A DNA stretch of 64,000 bases from CAVQAH01 sp963784195 (GCA_963784195.1 CAWARA010000031.1:248001-312000), one strand, 5' to 3'; shown: positions 37,106-46,880, counted from the first letter of the stretch. Notes: generated by a model not told the origin, from the sequence alone. Numbers and translations are program-made.

Positions 37106-39172
37106 GTGGACCCGACCGCCCGCATCAATCAGCTTCGCGACGAAATCCGGCGGCACGAAGACCTCTACTACGTTCACAGCGCTCCCGAGATCACCGACGC
37201 CCAGTTCGACGCGTTGATGCGCGAGCTCGAGGCGCTCGAAGAGCAGTACCCCGACCTGGTCTCCGCCGATTCGCCGACGCAACGCGTCGCCGGACGTCCA
37301 GTCGAAGGTTTTGCCACAGCTGAACATCTGACGCCGATGCTCAGCCTCGACAACGCGTACTCCGAGATTGAACTGCGTGAGTTCGACGAGCGCGTGCGCA
37401 AGGGAGCTGGCGCGGCGTTCGCGAGTGGCGAGCCGGTGGACTATGTCGCCGAGCTGAAAATCGACGGCCTGAGCATCGCGCTCACGTACGAGGATGGGAA
37501 ACTGATCCGCGGCGTCACGCGCGGCGACGGCGTGCGCGGCGAAGACGTCACCTCGAACGTTCGCGTGGTGAAGGGCGTTCCGCGGCGCCTGACGGGCGGA
37601 CCCGCCGGGCTCATCGAGGTTCGCGGCGAAATATACCTGCCGAGGAAGGAATTCGAGCGCGTCAACCGTGAGCGTGAAGCGAACGATGAGCCGCCGTTTG
37701 CCAATCCCCGGAATTCGGCGGCGGGCACGATGCGCAGCCTCGATCCGGCTGTCGTCAGGCGCCGCGGACTGAGCGCGTTCGTCTATCAACTGGTCGTCCC
37801 CGGCGTCCGCGAGCGCGCCCACCATGCCGAGACACTCGAGGCGCTGGCAGCCTGGGATCTGCCGGTAGAAAAAAACTGGCAGCGCTGCCGCGGTATAGAG
37901 GAGCTGGTCGCGTTCTGTCAGAGCTGGCAGGACCGGCGGCAGACCCTCGACTTCGACACCGACGGCGTGGTCGTCAAAGTCGACGATCTTGCGCTGCGGG
38001 AGCGTCTGGGATCGACGTCGAAGTTCCCGCGGTGGGCGGTTGCCTTCAAGTTTCCGGCGGAGCGAGCCGAGACCACGCTGCGCGCCATCCAGGTCAACAT
38101 CGGGCGGACCGGCGCCGCGACGCCCTACGCCGTGCTCGAACCGGTCAAGTTGGGCGGATCGACGATCTCGCTCGCCACGCTGCACAACGAGCAGGAAATT
38201 GCGCGCCGCGACCTTCGCGAAGGCGACGTGGTCGTCATCGAAAAAGGCGGCGACGTGATCCCGAAGGTCGTCGAGCCCGTCCTTGCGAAGCGGCCTGACG
38301 ACTCCGTTCCCTGGAAGATGCCGTCGGCCTGCCCGTTCTGCAAGAGCGATCTTCAGAAGCCGGAAGGCGAGGTCGTCTGGCGGTGCCCGAACTCATCGTG
38401 TCCGGCCAAGATCCGCCGAGCGCTGGAGCATTTCGCGTCCAGGCGCGCGATGAACATCGAGGGGCTGGGCGAGTCGCTCGTGGACCAGCTCGTCACGACG
38501 GAGATGATCCGCGACTTCGCCGATCTCTACCACCTCGAGCGCGAGGCTCTGGCGAAACTGACCAGCGTGTCGATAAGAGAGGGCAAGGAGCTTCAGCGGC
38601 GCCTGGGGGACAAGTCTGCCGCCAAGCTGCTCGAGCAGATCGATCGGAGCCGCGGGAACGATCTCTGGCGGTTGATTTACGCGGTTGGAATCCGGCACGT
38701 CGGTGAGCGAGGCGCGCAGGCGATCGCGAGAGCCTTTGGCACCGTCGAAGCGCTGATGGGCGCGTCCCTGGAGGCGCTCGAACGAGTGCCCGACGTCGGC
38801 CCTGTGGTAGCGCGATCGGTCAGGGAGTTCTTCGACGAGCCGCGGAATCGGGCACTGATGGAACGCCTGCAGGCGGCTGGGGTTCGCACCGAGTCTGCCG
38901 CGCCGGCGGCAGCTGGACCGACGCCGCTCGAGGGAAAGACCTTCGTACTGACCGGCACATTGGAATCGATGTCGCGTGACGACGCCCAGGCGTCGATCGA
39001 GCGGTTGGGTGGGAAGGTCGCAGGGTCGGTCAGCCGGAAGACGTCATACCTCGTCGTTGGCGGTGACGCGGGGACCAAACTCGACAAGGCACGCGAGCTC
39101 GGGGTGGCGATCCTGAACGAAGAAGATTTCCGGGCGCTTATAATGAAGTCGGAGGCTGAGCCGTCCGGCTAG
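37106..39172 (+). CDS. ligA: NAD-dependent DNA ligase
   Basis: The GTG start gives 688 residues, full length for LigA. Domain Ia holds HEDLYYVHSAPEITDAQFD. The adenylation lysine is in VAELKIDGLSIAL (K118). TSKFPRWAVAFKFPA ends the nucleotidyltransferase domain. The OB fold is followed by a zinc finger (CPFC...CPNSSCPAK), the helix-hairpin-helix region (AIARAFGTVEALMGAS) and a C-terminal BRCT domain (LEGKTFVLTGTLESMSRDDA). It seals nicks during replication and repair. Intact frame. Confidence 0.96.
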   Translation: MDPTARINQLRDEIRRHEDLYYVHSAPEITDAQFDALMRELEALEEQYPDLVSADSPTQRVAGRPVEGFATAEHLTPMLSLDNAYSEIELREFDERVRKGAGAAFASGEPVDYVAELKIDGLSIALTYEDGKLIRGVTRGDGVRGEDVTSNVRVVKGVPRRLTGGPAGLIEVRGEIYLPRKEFERVNREREANDEPPFANPRNSAAGTMRSLDPAVVRRRGLSAFVYQLVVPGVRERAHHAETLEALAAWDLPVEKNWQRCRGIEELVAFCQSWQDRRQTLDFDTDGVVVKVDDLALRERLGSTSKFPRWAVAFKFPAERAETTLRAIQVNIGRTGAATPYAVLEPVKLGGSTISLATLHNEQEIARRDLREGDVVVIEKGGDVIPKVVEPVLAKRPDDSVPWKMPSACPFCKSDLQKPEGEVVWRCPNSSCPAKIRRALEHFASRRAMNIEGLGESLVDQLVTTEMIRDFADLYHLEREALAKLTSVSIREGKELQRRLGDKSAAKLLEQIDRSRGNDLWRLIYAVGIRHVGERGAQAIARAFGTVEALMGASLEALERVPDVGPVVARSVREFFDEPRNRALMERLQAAGVRTESAAPAAAGPTPLEGKTFVLTGTLESMSRDDAQASIERLGGKVAGSVSRKTSYLVVGGDAGTKLDKARELGVAILNEEDFRALIMKSEAEPSG

Positions 39173-39192
39173 GGTCGGAGACGGACGGAAGA

Positions 39193-39248
39193 GTCCGGCT
39201 AAAGCCGGACGCTACGGAAGGTCCGGCTAAAGCCGGACGCTACGAGCC
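39193..39248. repeat. Two tandem 28-bp copies of the GTCCGGCTAAAGCCGGAC element
   Basis: Copies at 39193-39220 and 39221-39248 are a direct repeat of 28 bases. Each contains the 18-base palindrome gtccggctaaagccggac followed by gctacg. They fill the gap between ligA and the HtrA gene. Confidence 0.85.
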
Positions 39249-39265
39249 GCGCCGAAAGAGCACCG

Positions 39266-40771
39266 ATGTCGAAGCGCTTTACGTTCGTCACCGTCGCGTT
39301 GACCGCCACCGTGGCGTTTCTCGTCGGGGTCATCCTCGCCGGTGGGGTCACGACTGCGCCGACCGTGTCTACGGCACCGGCGGCCCCGCCCAAGTCTTAC
39401 TCAGTAGAAAAAACCAAGCGCGACGCGGTTGCCGGCGTGCCCCTCGTCAACTTTGCTGACGTCGCAGAGCGGATCAATGCCGCGGTCGTCAACATCGATG
39501 CGACCACCAGGCTCGGGGTCCGGGATCCGCAGCCATTCTTCCGGCGCAGCCCCGAGGATATGCTGGACGGACCGCCGCGCGATCGCACGCCGTCGCAGGG
39601 CTCCGGCAGCGGTTTCATCATCGATACTGACGGCTACATCCTCACCAACCATCATGTGATCGAGTCGGCCGATCGGATTACGGTCACGCTGGCTGACGGC
39701 CGCACGTTTCGCGGCGAGGTCATCGGCACCGATCCGGCGATTGATGTCGCCCTCCTGAAGATCCAGGGCGCACAGAATCTGCCCGAGGCGCCGCTCGGGA
39801 ACTCCGACGATCTGCGGGTCGGCGAGTGGGTGTGCGCGATTGGCAATCCGCTCGGCTACGTCCACTCGGTCACGGTCGGCGTCGTCAGCTTCATCGGCCG
39901 GAAGCTGTTCGACAACAGCCTCGACGACTACATCCAGACCGACGCGGCCATCAACTTCGGGAACAGCGGCGGGCCGCTCATCAACTCGCGCGGCGAGGTG
40001 ATCGGCATCAACTCGGCGATCAGCTCGCGCGCCAGCAGCATTGGTTTCGCGGTGCCGATCAATCACGCGGTGGGCATCCTGCCGCAGCTCAAGGCGGACG
40101 GCCGGGTGTCGCGCGGTTTCATCGGCGTCACGCTCACCGATGTCACGCCGGGGCTGCAGCGCGCGCTCGGGTTGAGCGTCTCGCATGGCGCGGTCGTCCA
40201 GGACGTCACCCCGCGATCGCCCGCGGAGCGCGCAGGGCTCAAGGCCTATGACGTGATCCTCGAGGTCGAAGGGCAGGCCGTGATGACCAATCAGGAACTG
40301 ATCCGGGACATCTCCGGGCGCAAGCCTGGCAGCATCGCGCGCCTCGAGGTGCTTCGCGAAGGGCGCCGCCAGAGCCTTCCGATCAAGCTTGCCGAGCGTC
40401 CCGCTCGCGGCGACGAGTTCGATGACGCTCAGGACGGGCTCAACGCGCCCGCGAGCCCGCGTCCGTCCCTTCCGGACGAGGACGTTCCGCTCGGCGTGTG
40501 GGTGCGCGAAATGGATCGCATATTCACCACGAAATACGACATCCCTGGTTCGCTGCACGGCGTCGTCGTCCACCGCGTCGATCCGGCGGGGCCGGCGACC
40601 CAGGCGCTGCGGCGAAACCTCGTCATCCTCGAGATCAACCGGAAGGCCACCCGCTCGCTCGCCGAGTACCAGCAGGTGGTGAACGCCCTGCGCGCGGGTG
40701 ACGTAGCCGCTGTCTACTATTACGATCCGACGAGCACCCGCCGCGGCCTGATCACGGTTACGGTAGACTGA
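39266..40771 (+). CDS. HtrA/DegP-type serine protease with two PDZ domains
   Basis: The 501-residue protein has an N-terminal membrane anchor (FVTVALTATVAFLVGVILAGG). The trypsin-like domain has His130 (TNHHVIE), Asp160 (DPAIDVALLK) and Ser234 (GNSGGPL). The first PDZ domain (GFIGVTLTDVTPGLQRALGL) and a second one (DIPGSLHGVVVHRVDPAGPA) follow. It degrades or refolds damaged envelope proteins in the periplasm. An NtrC-type regulator follows 83 bases downstream, across a tandem repeat. Confidence 0.9.
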   Translation: MSKRFTFVTVALTATVAFLVGVILAGGVTTAPTVSTAPAAPPKSYSVEKTKRDAVAGVPLVNFADVAERINAAVVNIDATTRLGVRDPQPFFRRSPEDMLDGPPRDRTPSQGSGSGFIIDTDGYILTNHHVIESADRITVTLADGRTFRGEVIGTDPAIDVALLKIQGAQNLPEAPLGNSDDLRVGEWVCAIGNPLGYVHSVTVGVVSFIGRKLFDNSLDDYIQTDAAINFGNSGGPLINSRGEVIGINSAISSRASSIGFAVPINHAVGILPQLKADGRVSRGFIGVTLTDVTPGLQRALGLSVSHGAVVQDVTPRSPAERAGLKAYDVILEVEGQAVMTNQELIRDISGRKPGSIARLEVLREGRRQSLPIKLAERPARGDEFDDAQDGLNAPASPRPSLPDEDVPLGVWVREMDRIFTTKYDIPGSLHGVVVHRVDPAGPATQALRRNLVILEINRKATRSLAEYQQVVNALRAGDVAAVYYYDPTSTRRGLITVTVD

Positions 40772-40800
40772 CGGCTCGCGAACTGAAGGCTGACGGCTTC

Positions 40801-40832
40801 ACGACTGACGACTTTCACGACTGACGACTTTC
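40801..40832 (+). repeat. Tandem 16-bp duplication
   Basis: The unit acgactgacgactttc occurs twice in direct succession (40801-40816, 40817-40832), within a degenerate ctgacggc/ctgacgac-rich spacer between the HtrA gene and the NtrC-type regulator. Confidence 0.7.
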
Positions 40833-40854
40833 ACGAATTACACCACTGACAACC

Positions 40855-42226
40855 GTGTCCGCCCGCATTCTCCTCATAGACGACGACGCCGGTATCCGTG
40901 ATTCGATGCGGATGCCTCTCGAGTACGAAGGATACGAGTATCTGCAGGCGGCCACCGCCGAAGAGGGCATCACCCTCGTGCAGCGCGAGTCTCCGGACAT
41001 CGTATTCCTCGACGTCAAGATGCCGGGCATGGACGGCATGGAAGCGCTCAGCAGGATCAAGGCGATCAACGAGTCCGTTCCGGTTGTCATGATTTCTGCG
41101 CACGGAACGACCAGCACGGCCTTCGAAGCGTCCAAGCGGGGCGCAATCGATTTCATCGAGAAGCCGTTCGGGGCGGAGCGGCTGCTGGTCACGATCCGCA
41201 ATCAACTGGATCGCACGCGCCTGATCGACGAGAACCGCTCGCTGAAACGCGCGGTGGAGGTGCGTCACCAGATGGTCGGGGAGAGTCCCGGGCTTCGTCA
41301 CGTCTGGGACGCGATCAAGCGCGCGGCGCCGACCAATGCGACCGTCCTGCTGCTCGGAGAGAGCGGCGTCGGCAAGGAACTGGTCGCCCGCGCGATCCAC
41401 CGCAACAGCCTGCGCTCACGCGAGCGATTCATTCAGGTCAACTGCGCGGCCATTCCCGGAAGAGTTGATCGAGTCGGAGCTGTTCGGACACGAGAAAGGG
41501 TCGTTCACCGGAGCGACCGAGAAGCAGATCGGCAAGTTCGAGCAGGCCGATCGCGGAACGATCTTCCTCGACGAAGTGGGCGACATGAGCCCGAAGACGC
41601 AGGCGAAGGTCCTGCGCGTCCTGCAGGAAGGCGAGGTCGAGCGGCTCGGCTCGGCGCGGACGATCAAGGTGGACGTGCGCGTCATCGCCGCGACCAACAA
41701 AGACCTCGAGCAGGAGATCGAAAAGGGCACGTTCCGCGAGGACCTGTATTTCCGCCTGAGTGTCATCCCCATCCTGGTGCCGCCGCTTCGCGATCGGCGC
41801 GAGGACATTCCCCCGCTCGTGCGGCATTTCGCCGACCTCTTCAGCCGCGACAACAATCGCCGTCCGCAGCGATTCACCCCCGCGGCGCTCGAGTACCTGC
41901 AGAAGGCGCGATGGAAGGGGAACGTCCGCGAGCTCAAGAACACCGTCGAACGGCTGATCATCATGACCCCGGGCGAATCGGTCGACGTCGACGACTTGCG
42001 CGACGTGGTCCGGCTTGAGGCAAAGGCCGCGGGATCGGATAATGAGAAGGATCCGCCCGGCACGCTCCGCGAGTTCAAGGAGTCGGCCGAGCGGGCATTC
42101 CTGGTCGGGAAACTCCGCGAAAACAACTGGAATATCTCGAAGACCGCGGAAGTCATCGGGACACCGCGGAGCAATCTGTACAAGAAACTCGAGCAGTACG
42201 GAATCGCCCAGGAAAGCGACGGCTGA
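40855..42226 (+). CDS. NtrC-family sigma54-dependent response regulator (frameshifted)
   Basis: The receiver domain (ILLIDDDAGIRDSM, FLDVKMPGMDGMEA with the phospho-Asp) leads into the AAA+ domain with Walker A GESGVGKE. An extra C in attcccggaag (near 41458) breaks the frame. The continuation has SELFGHEKGSFTGATEKQ, where the sigma54-contact loop is GSFTGA instead of GAFTGA. It then has FLDEVGDMSPKTQAKVLRV, ATNKDLEQEI and a C-terminal Fis-type helix-turn-helix (ISKTAEVIGTPRSNLYKKL). It would activate sigma54 promoters when phosphorylated. The cognate kinase is not in this window next to it. Confidence 0.88.
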
Positions 42227-42236
42227 AAAGTTCGTC

Positions 42237-42681
42237 GCCCGCCGCAGCAGGCCAGACGATCGTCCGCCTCCGCCGAAGGGCGCGAAGGGGGAGGAAAGTC
42301 CGAACTCCGCAGGGCAGTGCGCCGGGTAACTCCCGGTCGGGGCAACTCGAAGGACAGTGGCACAGAAAACATACCGCCCTCTCGCTCGGAGCTTCGGGTC
42401 CGCCGAAGCGCCGGAAGGGCGCGAAGGCGAGTAAGGGTGAAAAGGTGCGGTAAGAGCGCACCGCGCTCGTGGTAACACGGGTGGCAGGCAAAACCCCGCA
42501 CGGAGCAAGGCCAAATAGGGAGGCGTTACCAGGACTGCCCGTCCGAAGCCTCCGGGTAGGCCGCTTGATCCCGTCAGCAATGACGGGGCTAGAGGAATGA
42601 TCGTCACCCGCCGAAGCTCCGGGCGAATGCCCGGAGCGGAGGCGGGGAACAGAATTCGGCTTACGGCCCGCTGCGGCGGGC
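42237..42681 (+). ncRNA. rnpB: RNase P RNA (bacterial type A)
   Basis: The conserved core is clear: gaggaaagtccg, gggcagtgcgccgggtaac, acagaaaacataccgcc, gtaagggtgaaaaggtgcgg, taagagcgcaccgc, ggcaaaaccccgcacggagc, aaggccaaatag, and a 3' ggtaggccgcttgatccc...agaggaatgatcg. The P1 helix is formed by gcccgccgcagc (42237) and gctgcggcgggc (42670-42681). The 3' strand of P1 is followed by ctttttctttt, so it may double as the terminator. The RNA processes tRNA 5' ends. It lies ten bases after the NtrC-type gene. Confidence 0.95.
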
Positions 42682-42713
42682 TTTTTCTTTTCCAGATCGC
42701 AATTCTTGTCCAG

Positions 42714-42748
42714 GTGGCTGGCACCTACGCCGGGAAGGTGCCAGCCAC
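42714..42748. repeat. GTGGCTGGCACCT hairpin repeat
   Basis: A 13-bp perfect stem (gtggctggcacct at 42714-42726 and aggtgccagccac at 42736-42748) encloses a 9-base loop. It lies in the gap between rnpB and the PadR gene and follows the rnpB T-run, so termination is not an obvious role. Confidence 0.7.
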
Positions 42749-42820
42749 CAAGGACGGAGCGAACCAAAACGTTGCAATAATCGTCAAAGGCTATGTTGGT
42801 TTTCAATAGAGGGGCCTGAC

Positions 42821-43144
42821 ATGGGCAGGAATACGCTCAGCTTCGGCGCGGTCGCCATCCTTCACGCCATCGCGACCGGCAGCCAGTTCGGGTTCGACAT
42901 CATGAACGTGACCGGCCTCACGAGCGGGACGGTCTACCCGACGCTGGACCGCCTGGAGCACGCCGGCCTGTTGAAATCCCATTGGGAGTCCGAGGCGCAG
43001 GCGCACGGCGAGGGACGTCCCGCGCGACGCTATTTCAAGCTGACCGCGGCCGGCGCGACAGCGTTGACCGCCGCGCTCGACAAACACCGCATGCTGCGGC
43101 CCGTTCGCATCGACCCACGGCTGCTGGAGTCGACTGAGTCGTGA
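42821..43144 (+). CDS. PadR-family transcriptional regulator
   Basis: The 107-residue protein has the PadR winged helix: LSFGAVAILHAIATGSQFGF, GLTSGTVYPTLDRLEHAGLL and the wing RPARRYFKLTAAGATAL. It is followed by a short C-terminal tail without the long helical domain, as in the small PadR type. It overlaps the following ADOP permease gene by four bases. This pairing is characteristic of Acidobacteriota and suggests that it controls the permease. Confidence 0.9.
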   Translation: MGRNTLSFGAVAILHAIATGSQFGFDIMNVTGLTSGTVYPTLDRLEHAGLLKSHWESEAQAHGEGRPARRYFKLTAAGATALTAALDKHRMLRPVRIDPRLLESTES

Positions 43145-45817
43145 CCTCCCGGACGCCGCTGCCATGGCCGCTCGCGTTCGCCCTGCGCTGGATCGATCTC
43201 TGGCGGCTGCTGACGCCCGCCTCGCGCAGAACGAGCTGGCGGGATCAGTGGCGCGCCGATCTCTGGCACTACTGGCTGTGGCTGTCACGCGAGCCGTTGC
43301 CCCAGCGCTCGCGCACATGGCGGCTCGCCGCCCGCGCGGCCGCGGCCCCACTTCATGCCCTCTCGCTCCGGCTCTCCGAATGGAGTCTTCAGATGCTCGC
43401 CAACGACCTTCGTCTCGCCTGGCGGCTGATCGTCCGTCGTCCGGCATTCACGTTCGTCGCCGTGCTCATTCTTGGTCTGGGGATCGGCGCCAACGCCACG
43501 ATTTTCAGCTGGGTGGAAACGATCCTGTTGAAGCCCCTTCCCGGAGTTGCCGAGCAGGACCGGTTGGTGGCGATTCGCGGCACCACGCCCACGCGCAACA
43601 ACCTGAGCTACTCGTATCCGAACTATCTGGATCTGCGCAACGCGCGGCCCGACGGCTTCGAGGATCTGATTGCGTTTCGCACGGTCGCGATGAACCTGCG
43701 CGCCGACGGCGGTCCGGTTCGCGTCTGGGGCGAGCTGGTGACGCCGAATTTCTTCGACGTCCTGCGCGTGACGCCGATGCTCGGGCGCGGTTTTCTGCCG
43801 TCAGAGGGGGAGACGCCGGGGTCGGCCGCCGTGGCGGTGATCAGCGAAAGCCTGTGGCGCCGCCAGTTCGCCGCGGATGCCTCGATTGTTGGCCGACCGA
43901 TCACGCTGAACGGTCAATCGTTCTCCGTCATCGGTGTCGCGCCGCCAGGGTTCCACGGTTCCACGGCCGGCCTCGCGCTCGACATGTTCGTGCCGATCAC
44001 GATGCAGAAAGCGATCATGTCCGGCGACCGGTTGGGGTTGCGCGGCAACTCGTTCCTGCAGGTGTTCGGGCGGCTGTCGGCCGGTTCGAACATGGACCGT
44101 GCGCAGGCGTCAGCGTCGGTCGTCGCCGCCCGCCTGGCCCAACAGTACCCGGACACCAACAAGGACCGTGGCGCGCTCGTCGTCCCGCTCTATCGTGACG
44201 GCGCCAGCAACCTGCTCATGCCCGTGGTCGCCACGCTGATGGCGGTCGTCGGGATCGTGCTCCTCATCGCGTGCGCGAACCTCGCTGGCTTGCTGCTCGC
44301 CAAGGCTGCAGGGCGGCAGCGTGAAGTCGCCGTCCGGCTCGCTGTCGGAGCCAGCCGGGGCCGCCTCGTCAGGCAATTCCTGATCGAGGGCGCGCTGCTG
44401 GCCGCAGCAGGCGGCGCCGCCGGCATTGTCATCAGCTACTGGACCTCCGGCATGCTCACGTTTTTCGTGCCTCCGACGCCGTTTCCTGTGAACTTCACCG
44501 CGGAGCTGAGCCCGACGGTGCTGGCGTTTTCGGTGGCCACGACGTTTGCAACCGCGCTGGTGTTCGGGCTCCTGCCAGCGCTGAAAGCGTCGCAGACCCA
44601 ATCTCGTCGAGTCGTTGAAGGAATCGGTCGGGACGGTCGTCAAGGGCCACTCCCGCGGATGGTTGCGGCAGGCGCTGGTCGTCGGCCAGGTCGCGCTGTC
44701 GGTGCTCCTGCTCCTGGGCGCCGCGTTGTTCGCGCGCAGCTTCGAGCGCGCGCAGCTCGTCGATCCAGGATTCTCGCTGCGAACGGGTTTTCTTGCGTCG
44801 CTCGACGTCCTGCCCAACGGTTACGACGAGGCCCGAGGGATTGTGTTCTACCAGCAACTGCTGAAGCGGATCAGCGCACTGCCTGGCGTCGAAACCGCAT
44901 CGCTCGCGACGGCCATGCCGCTCGACATCGGAACCGGCAGCGACATGGGCGTGCGCATCGATGGATATCAGGCAAGACCCGGCGAGGAGATCAGCGTGGT
45001 CTACAACCGCGTGGGTCCCGACTACTTCGCCGCGATGGGTGTTCCTCTCGTGCAAGGACGAGGCATCGACGAGCGTGACGCTGCGGGCCGCGAGGTGTCC
45101 GTGGTGATCAACGAGACGATGGCCAGCCGCTACTTCGGGGGCCGCGATCCGATCGGCGGTGTCATCCGGTTCGGGATCGGACCGGCACGTGTCGTCGGCG
45201 TCGCCAAAGATGGGAAATATACGAGGCTGAACGAGCCGCCACAGAACTACATGTACGTTCCACTGTTCCAGTTCTACCGGCCCGACCTGGCGTTGCTCGT
45301 GAGGACCGCCGGCGACCCGGCATCTGTCGTTCCGCTGACCCAGGCGGCGATCAAAGAGCTCGACCCCAACCTGCCGATGTTCGATGTGCGGACCATCGAG
45401 GAGCACATGCAGCTCGGGCTCTTCATCCCGCGCATGGCCAGCATCATGCTGACGTTGTTCGGCGGTCTTGCGCTGCTGCTGGCGACCGTGGGCTTGTATA
45501 GCGTGATCGCGTTCACCGTCGCGCAACGGACGAGGGAGATCGGCATCCGAGTCGCGTTGGGCGCCGCCCGCGCAGACGTCCGCCGCCTGATCCTCCGGCA
45601 AGGTGTTGTCATCAGCGCGCTGGGAATTGCGATCGGCCTGGCGCTCGGGTTCGTCGTCAGCCAGCTGATCGCGAGCCAGCTGATGGTCGCGCCCGCCGAC
45701 CCCCTCAGCTTCGCTGGAACTGCGGTCGCGTTGCTCGTCGTCTCACTGACGGCCTGCCTGCTGCCAGCCCGCCGCGCAGCAGCCATGGACCCGCTACGGG
45801 CGCTCCGCCGCGAGTAA
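43141..45817 (+). CDS. ADOP-type MacB/FtsX permease (frameshifted)
   Basis: The N-terminal ~90 residues are a family-specific leader, followed by a first membrane helix (FTFVAVLILGLGIGANATIFS). A MacB periplasmic core domain and the first FtsX domain with three helices come next (ATLMAVVGIVLLIACANLAGL). An extra C in gacccaatc (near 44597) shifts the frame. The second half repeats the layout with WLRQALVVGQVALSVLLLLG, a second periplasmic core, and a final FtsX domain (IGIRVALGAARADVRRLI) to LRALRRE. No ATPase is encoded nearby, as is usual for these orphan permeases. Substrate unknown. Confidence 0.88.
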
Positions 45818-45829
45818 TGACGAACCTCG

Positions 45830-45920
45830 GCCTGAACTCCCGTCATGAACCCCCGTCGTGAACCCCCGTCTGAACCCCCGTTGTGAACCCCTGTTGTGAA
45901 CCCCCGTCTGAACCCTCGTG
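45830..45920 (+). repeat. Tandem GTGAACCCCCGT-type repeat
   Basis: About seven imperfect units of 12-14 bases (cctgaactcccgt, catgaacccccgt, cgtgaacccccgt, ctgaacccccgt, tgtgaacccctgt, tgtgaacccccgt, ctgaaccctcgt) fill the gap between the ADOP gene and an epimerase gene. A further gaacccccgtgatgaac stretch is at about 49678-49695. It is not a CRISPR array: the units are too short and there are no spacers. Confidence 0.75.
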
Positions 45921-45932
45921 TAATATCAATGC

Positions 45933-46880
45933 ATGTCTCAGTTTCTGGTCACCGGCGGCGCTGGTTTCATCGGATCACATCTCGCGGAGGAGCTGGTTCG
46001 TCAGAATCACCGCGTGCGTGTTGCGGATAGCTTGATCACCGGCAAACGGACCAATCTCGATCACATTTCTGGAATCGACCTGCGGATCGGTGACCTCGCG
46101 GACATGGATTTCACGCGCGGCGTCATGGAAGGCGTTGACTTCGTGCTGCACCAGGCGGCGATTCCATCTGTTCCGCGCTCTGTGAAGGATCCGATCACGT
46201 CGAACCGCGCGAACGTCGACGGTACCCTGAACGTTCTGGTCGCGGCCCGCGATGCCGGCGTCCGACGCGTGGTGTTTGCCGGATCGTCGTCAGCCTATGG
46301 CGACAGCCCGACGCTGCCCAAGCACGAGGAGATGCCGGACCGGCCGCTCTCGCCCTACGCGCTCCAGAAGGTCATCGGCGAGCAGTACCTGCAGATGTTC
46401 ACGAAGCTCTACGGCCTCGAAACCGTCAGCATCAGGTACTTCAACGTCTTCGGTCCGCGGCAGGATCCGTCCTCGCCTTACTCGGGTGTCATCTCCGTTT
46501 TCGCGACCGCGCTGCTCGAGAACCGCTCGCCAACCATCTTTGGCGACGGCGAGCAGACCCGTGACTTCACCTACGTCGACAACGTGGTCGACGGAGTCCT
46601 GCGGTCATGCGAGGCAGTCGGCGCCAGCGGTCAGACGATCAACGTCGCAACCGGCGGCCGCATCTCGCTGAACACCCTGTTCGAGACGATGCGCAAGCTG
46701 GTCGGCGCGGATGTGCGTCCATCGTACGACGAGCCGCGAAAGGGTGATGTTCGCGACTCGCAGGCTGACATCTCGAAGGCCCGCCAGATCCTCGGCTACG
46801 AGCCCAAGGTGTCGTTCGAAGAGGGGTTGCAGCGGACTGTCGACTGGTACCGCACAGCCGGGACTACCGCATCAGCTTAG
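45933..46880 (+). CDS. UDP-sugar 4-epimerase-type extended SDR
   Basis: The 315-residue protein has the NAD site FLVTGGAGFIGSHLAEELV. VDFVLHQAAIPSVPRSV is the typical substrate loop. FAGSSSAYGDSP and SPYALQKVIGE carry the Ser and YxxxK catalytic residues. RYFNVFGPRQDPSSPYSGVI and TRDFTYVDNVVDG follow. It resembles UDP-N-acetylglucosamine C4 epimerases (WbpP/GalE group); the substrate is not certain. TAATAT lies just upstream of the ATG, but no matching -35 element was seen. It is not in an operon with other glycan genes. Confidence 0.87.
   Translation: MSQFLVTGGAGFIGSHLAEELVRQNHRVRVADSLITGKRTNLDHISGIDLRIGDLADMDFTRGVMEGVDFVLHQAAIPSVPRSVKDPITSNRANVDGTLNVLVAARDAGVRRVVFAGSSSAYGDSPTLPKHEEMPDRPLSPYALQKVIGEQYLQMFTKLYGLETVSIRYFNVFGPRQDPSSPYSGVISVFATALLENRSPTIFGDGEQTRDFTYVDNVVDGVLRSCEAVGASGQTINVATGGRISLNTLFETMRKLVGADVRPSYDEPRKGDVRDSQADISKARQILGYEPKVSFEEGLQRTVDWYRTAGTTASA

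Noticed and set aside
42153..42806. ORFs across 42153-42806 on both strands
   Set aside because: They run through the RNase P RNA, whose conserved core is unmistakable.
41458..44600. Programmed frameshifting in the NtrC-type regulator or the ADOP permease
   Set aside because: The shifts occur in plain ccc runs without a slippery heptamer, stem-loop or internal Shine-Dalgarno signal that I can see, and similar breaks occur in many unrelated genes.
45830..45920. Tandem repeat as a possible CRISPR array
   Set aside because: Units are 12-14 bases without unique spacers, and no cas genes are present.
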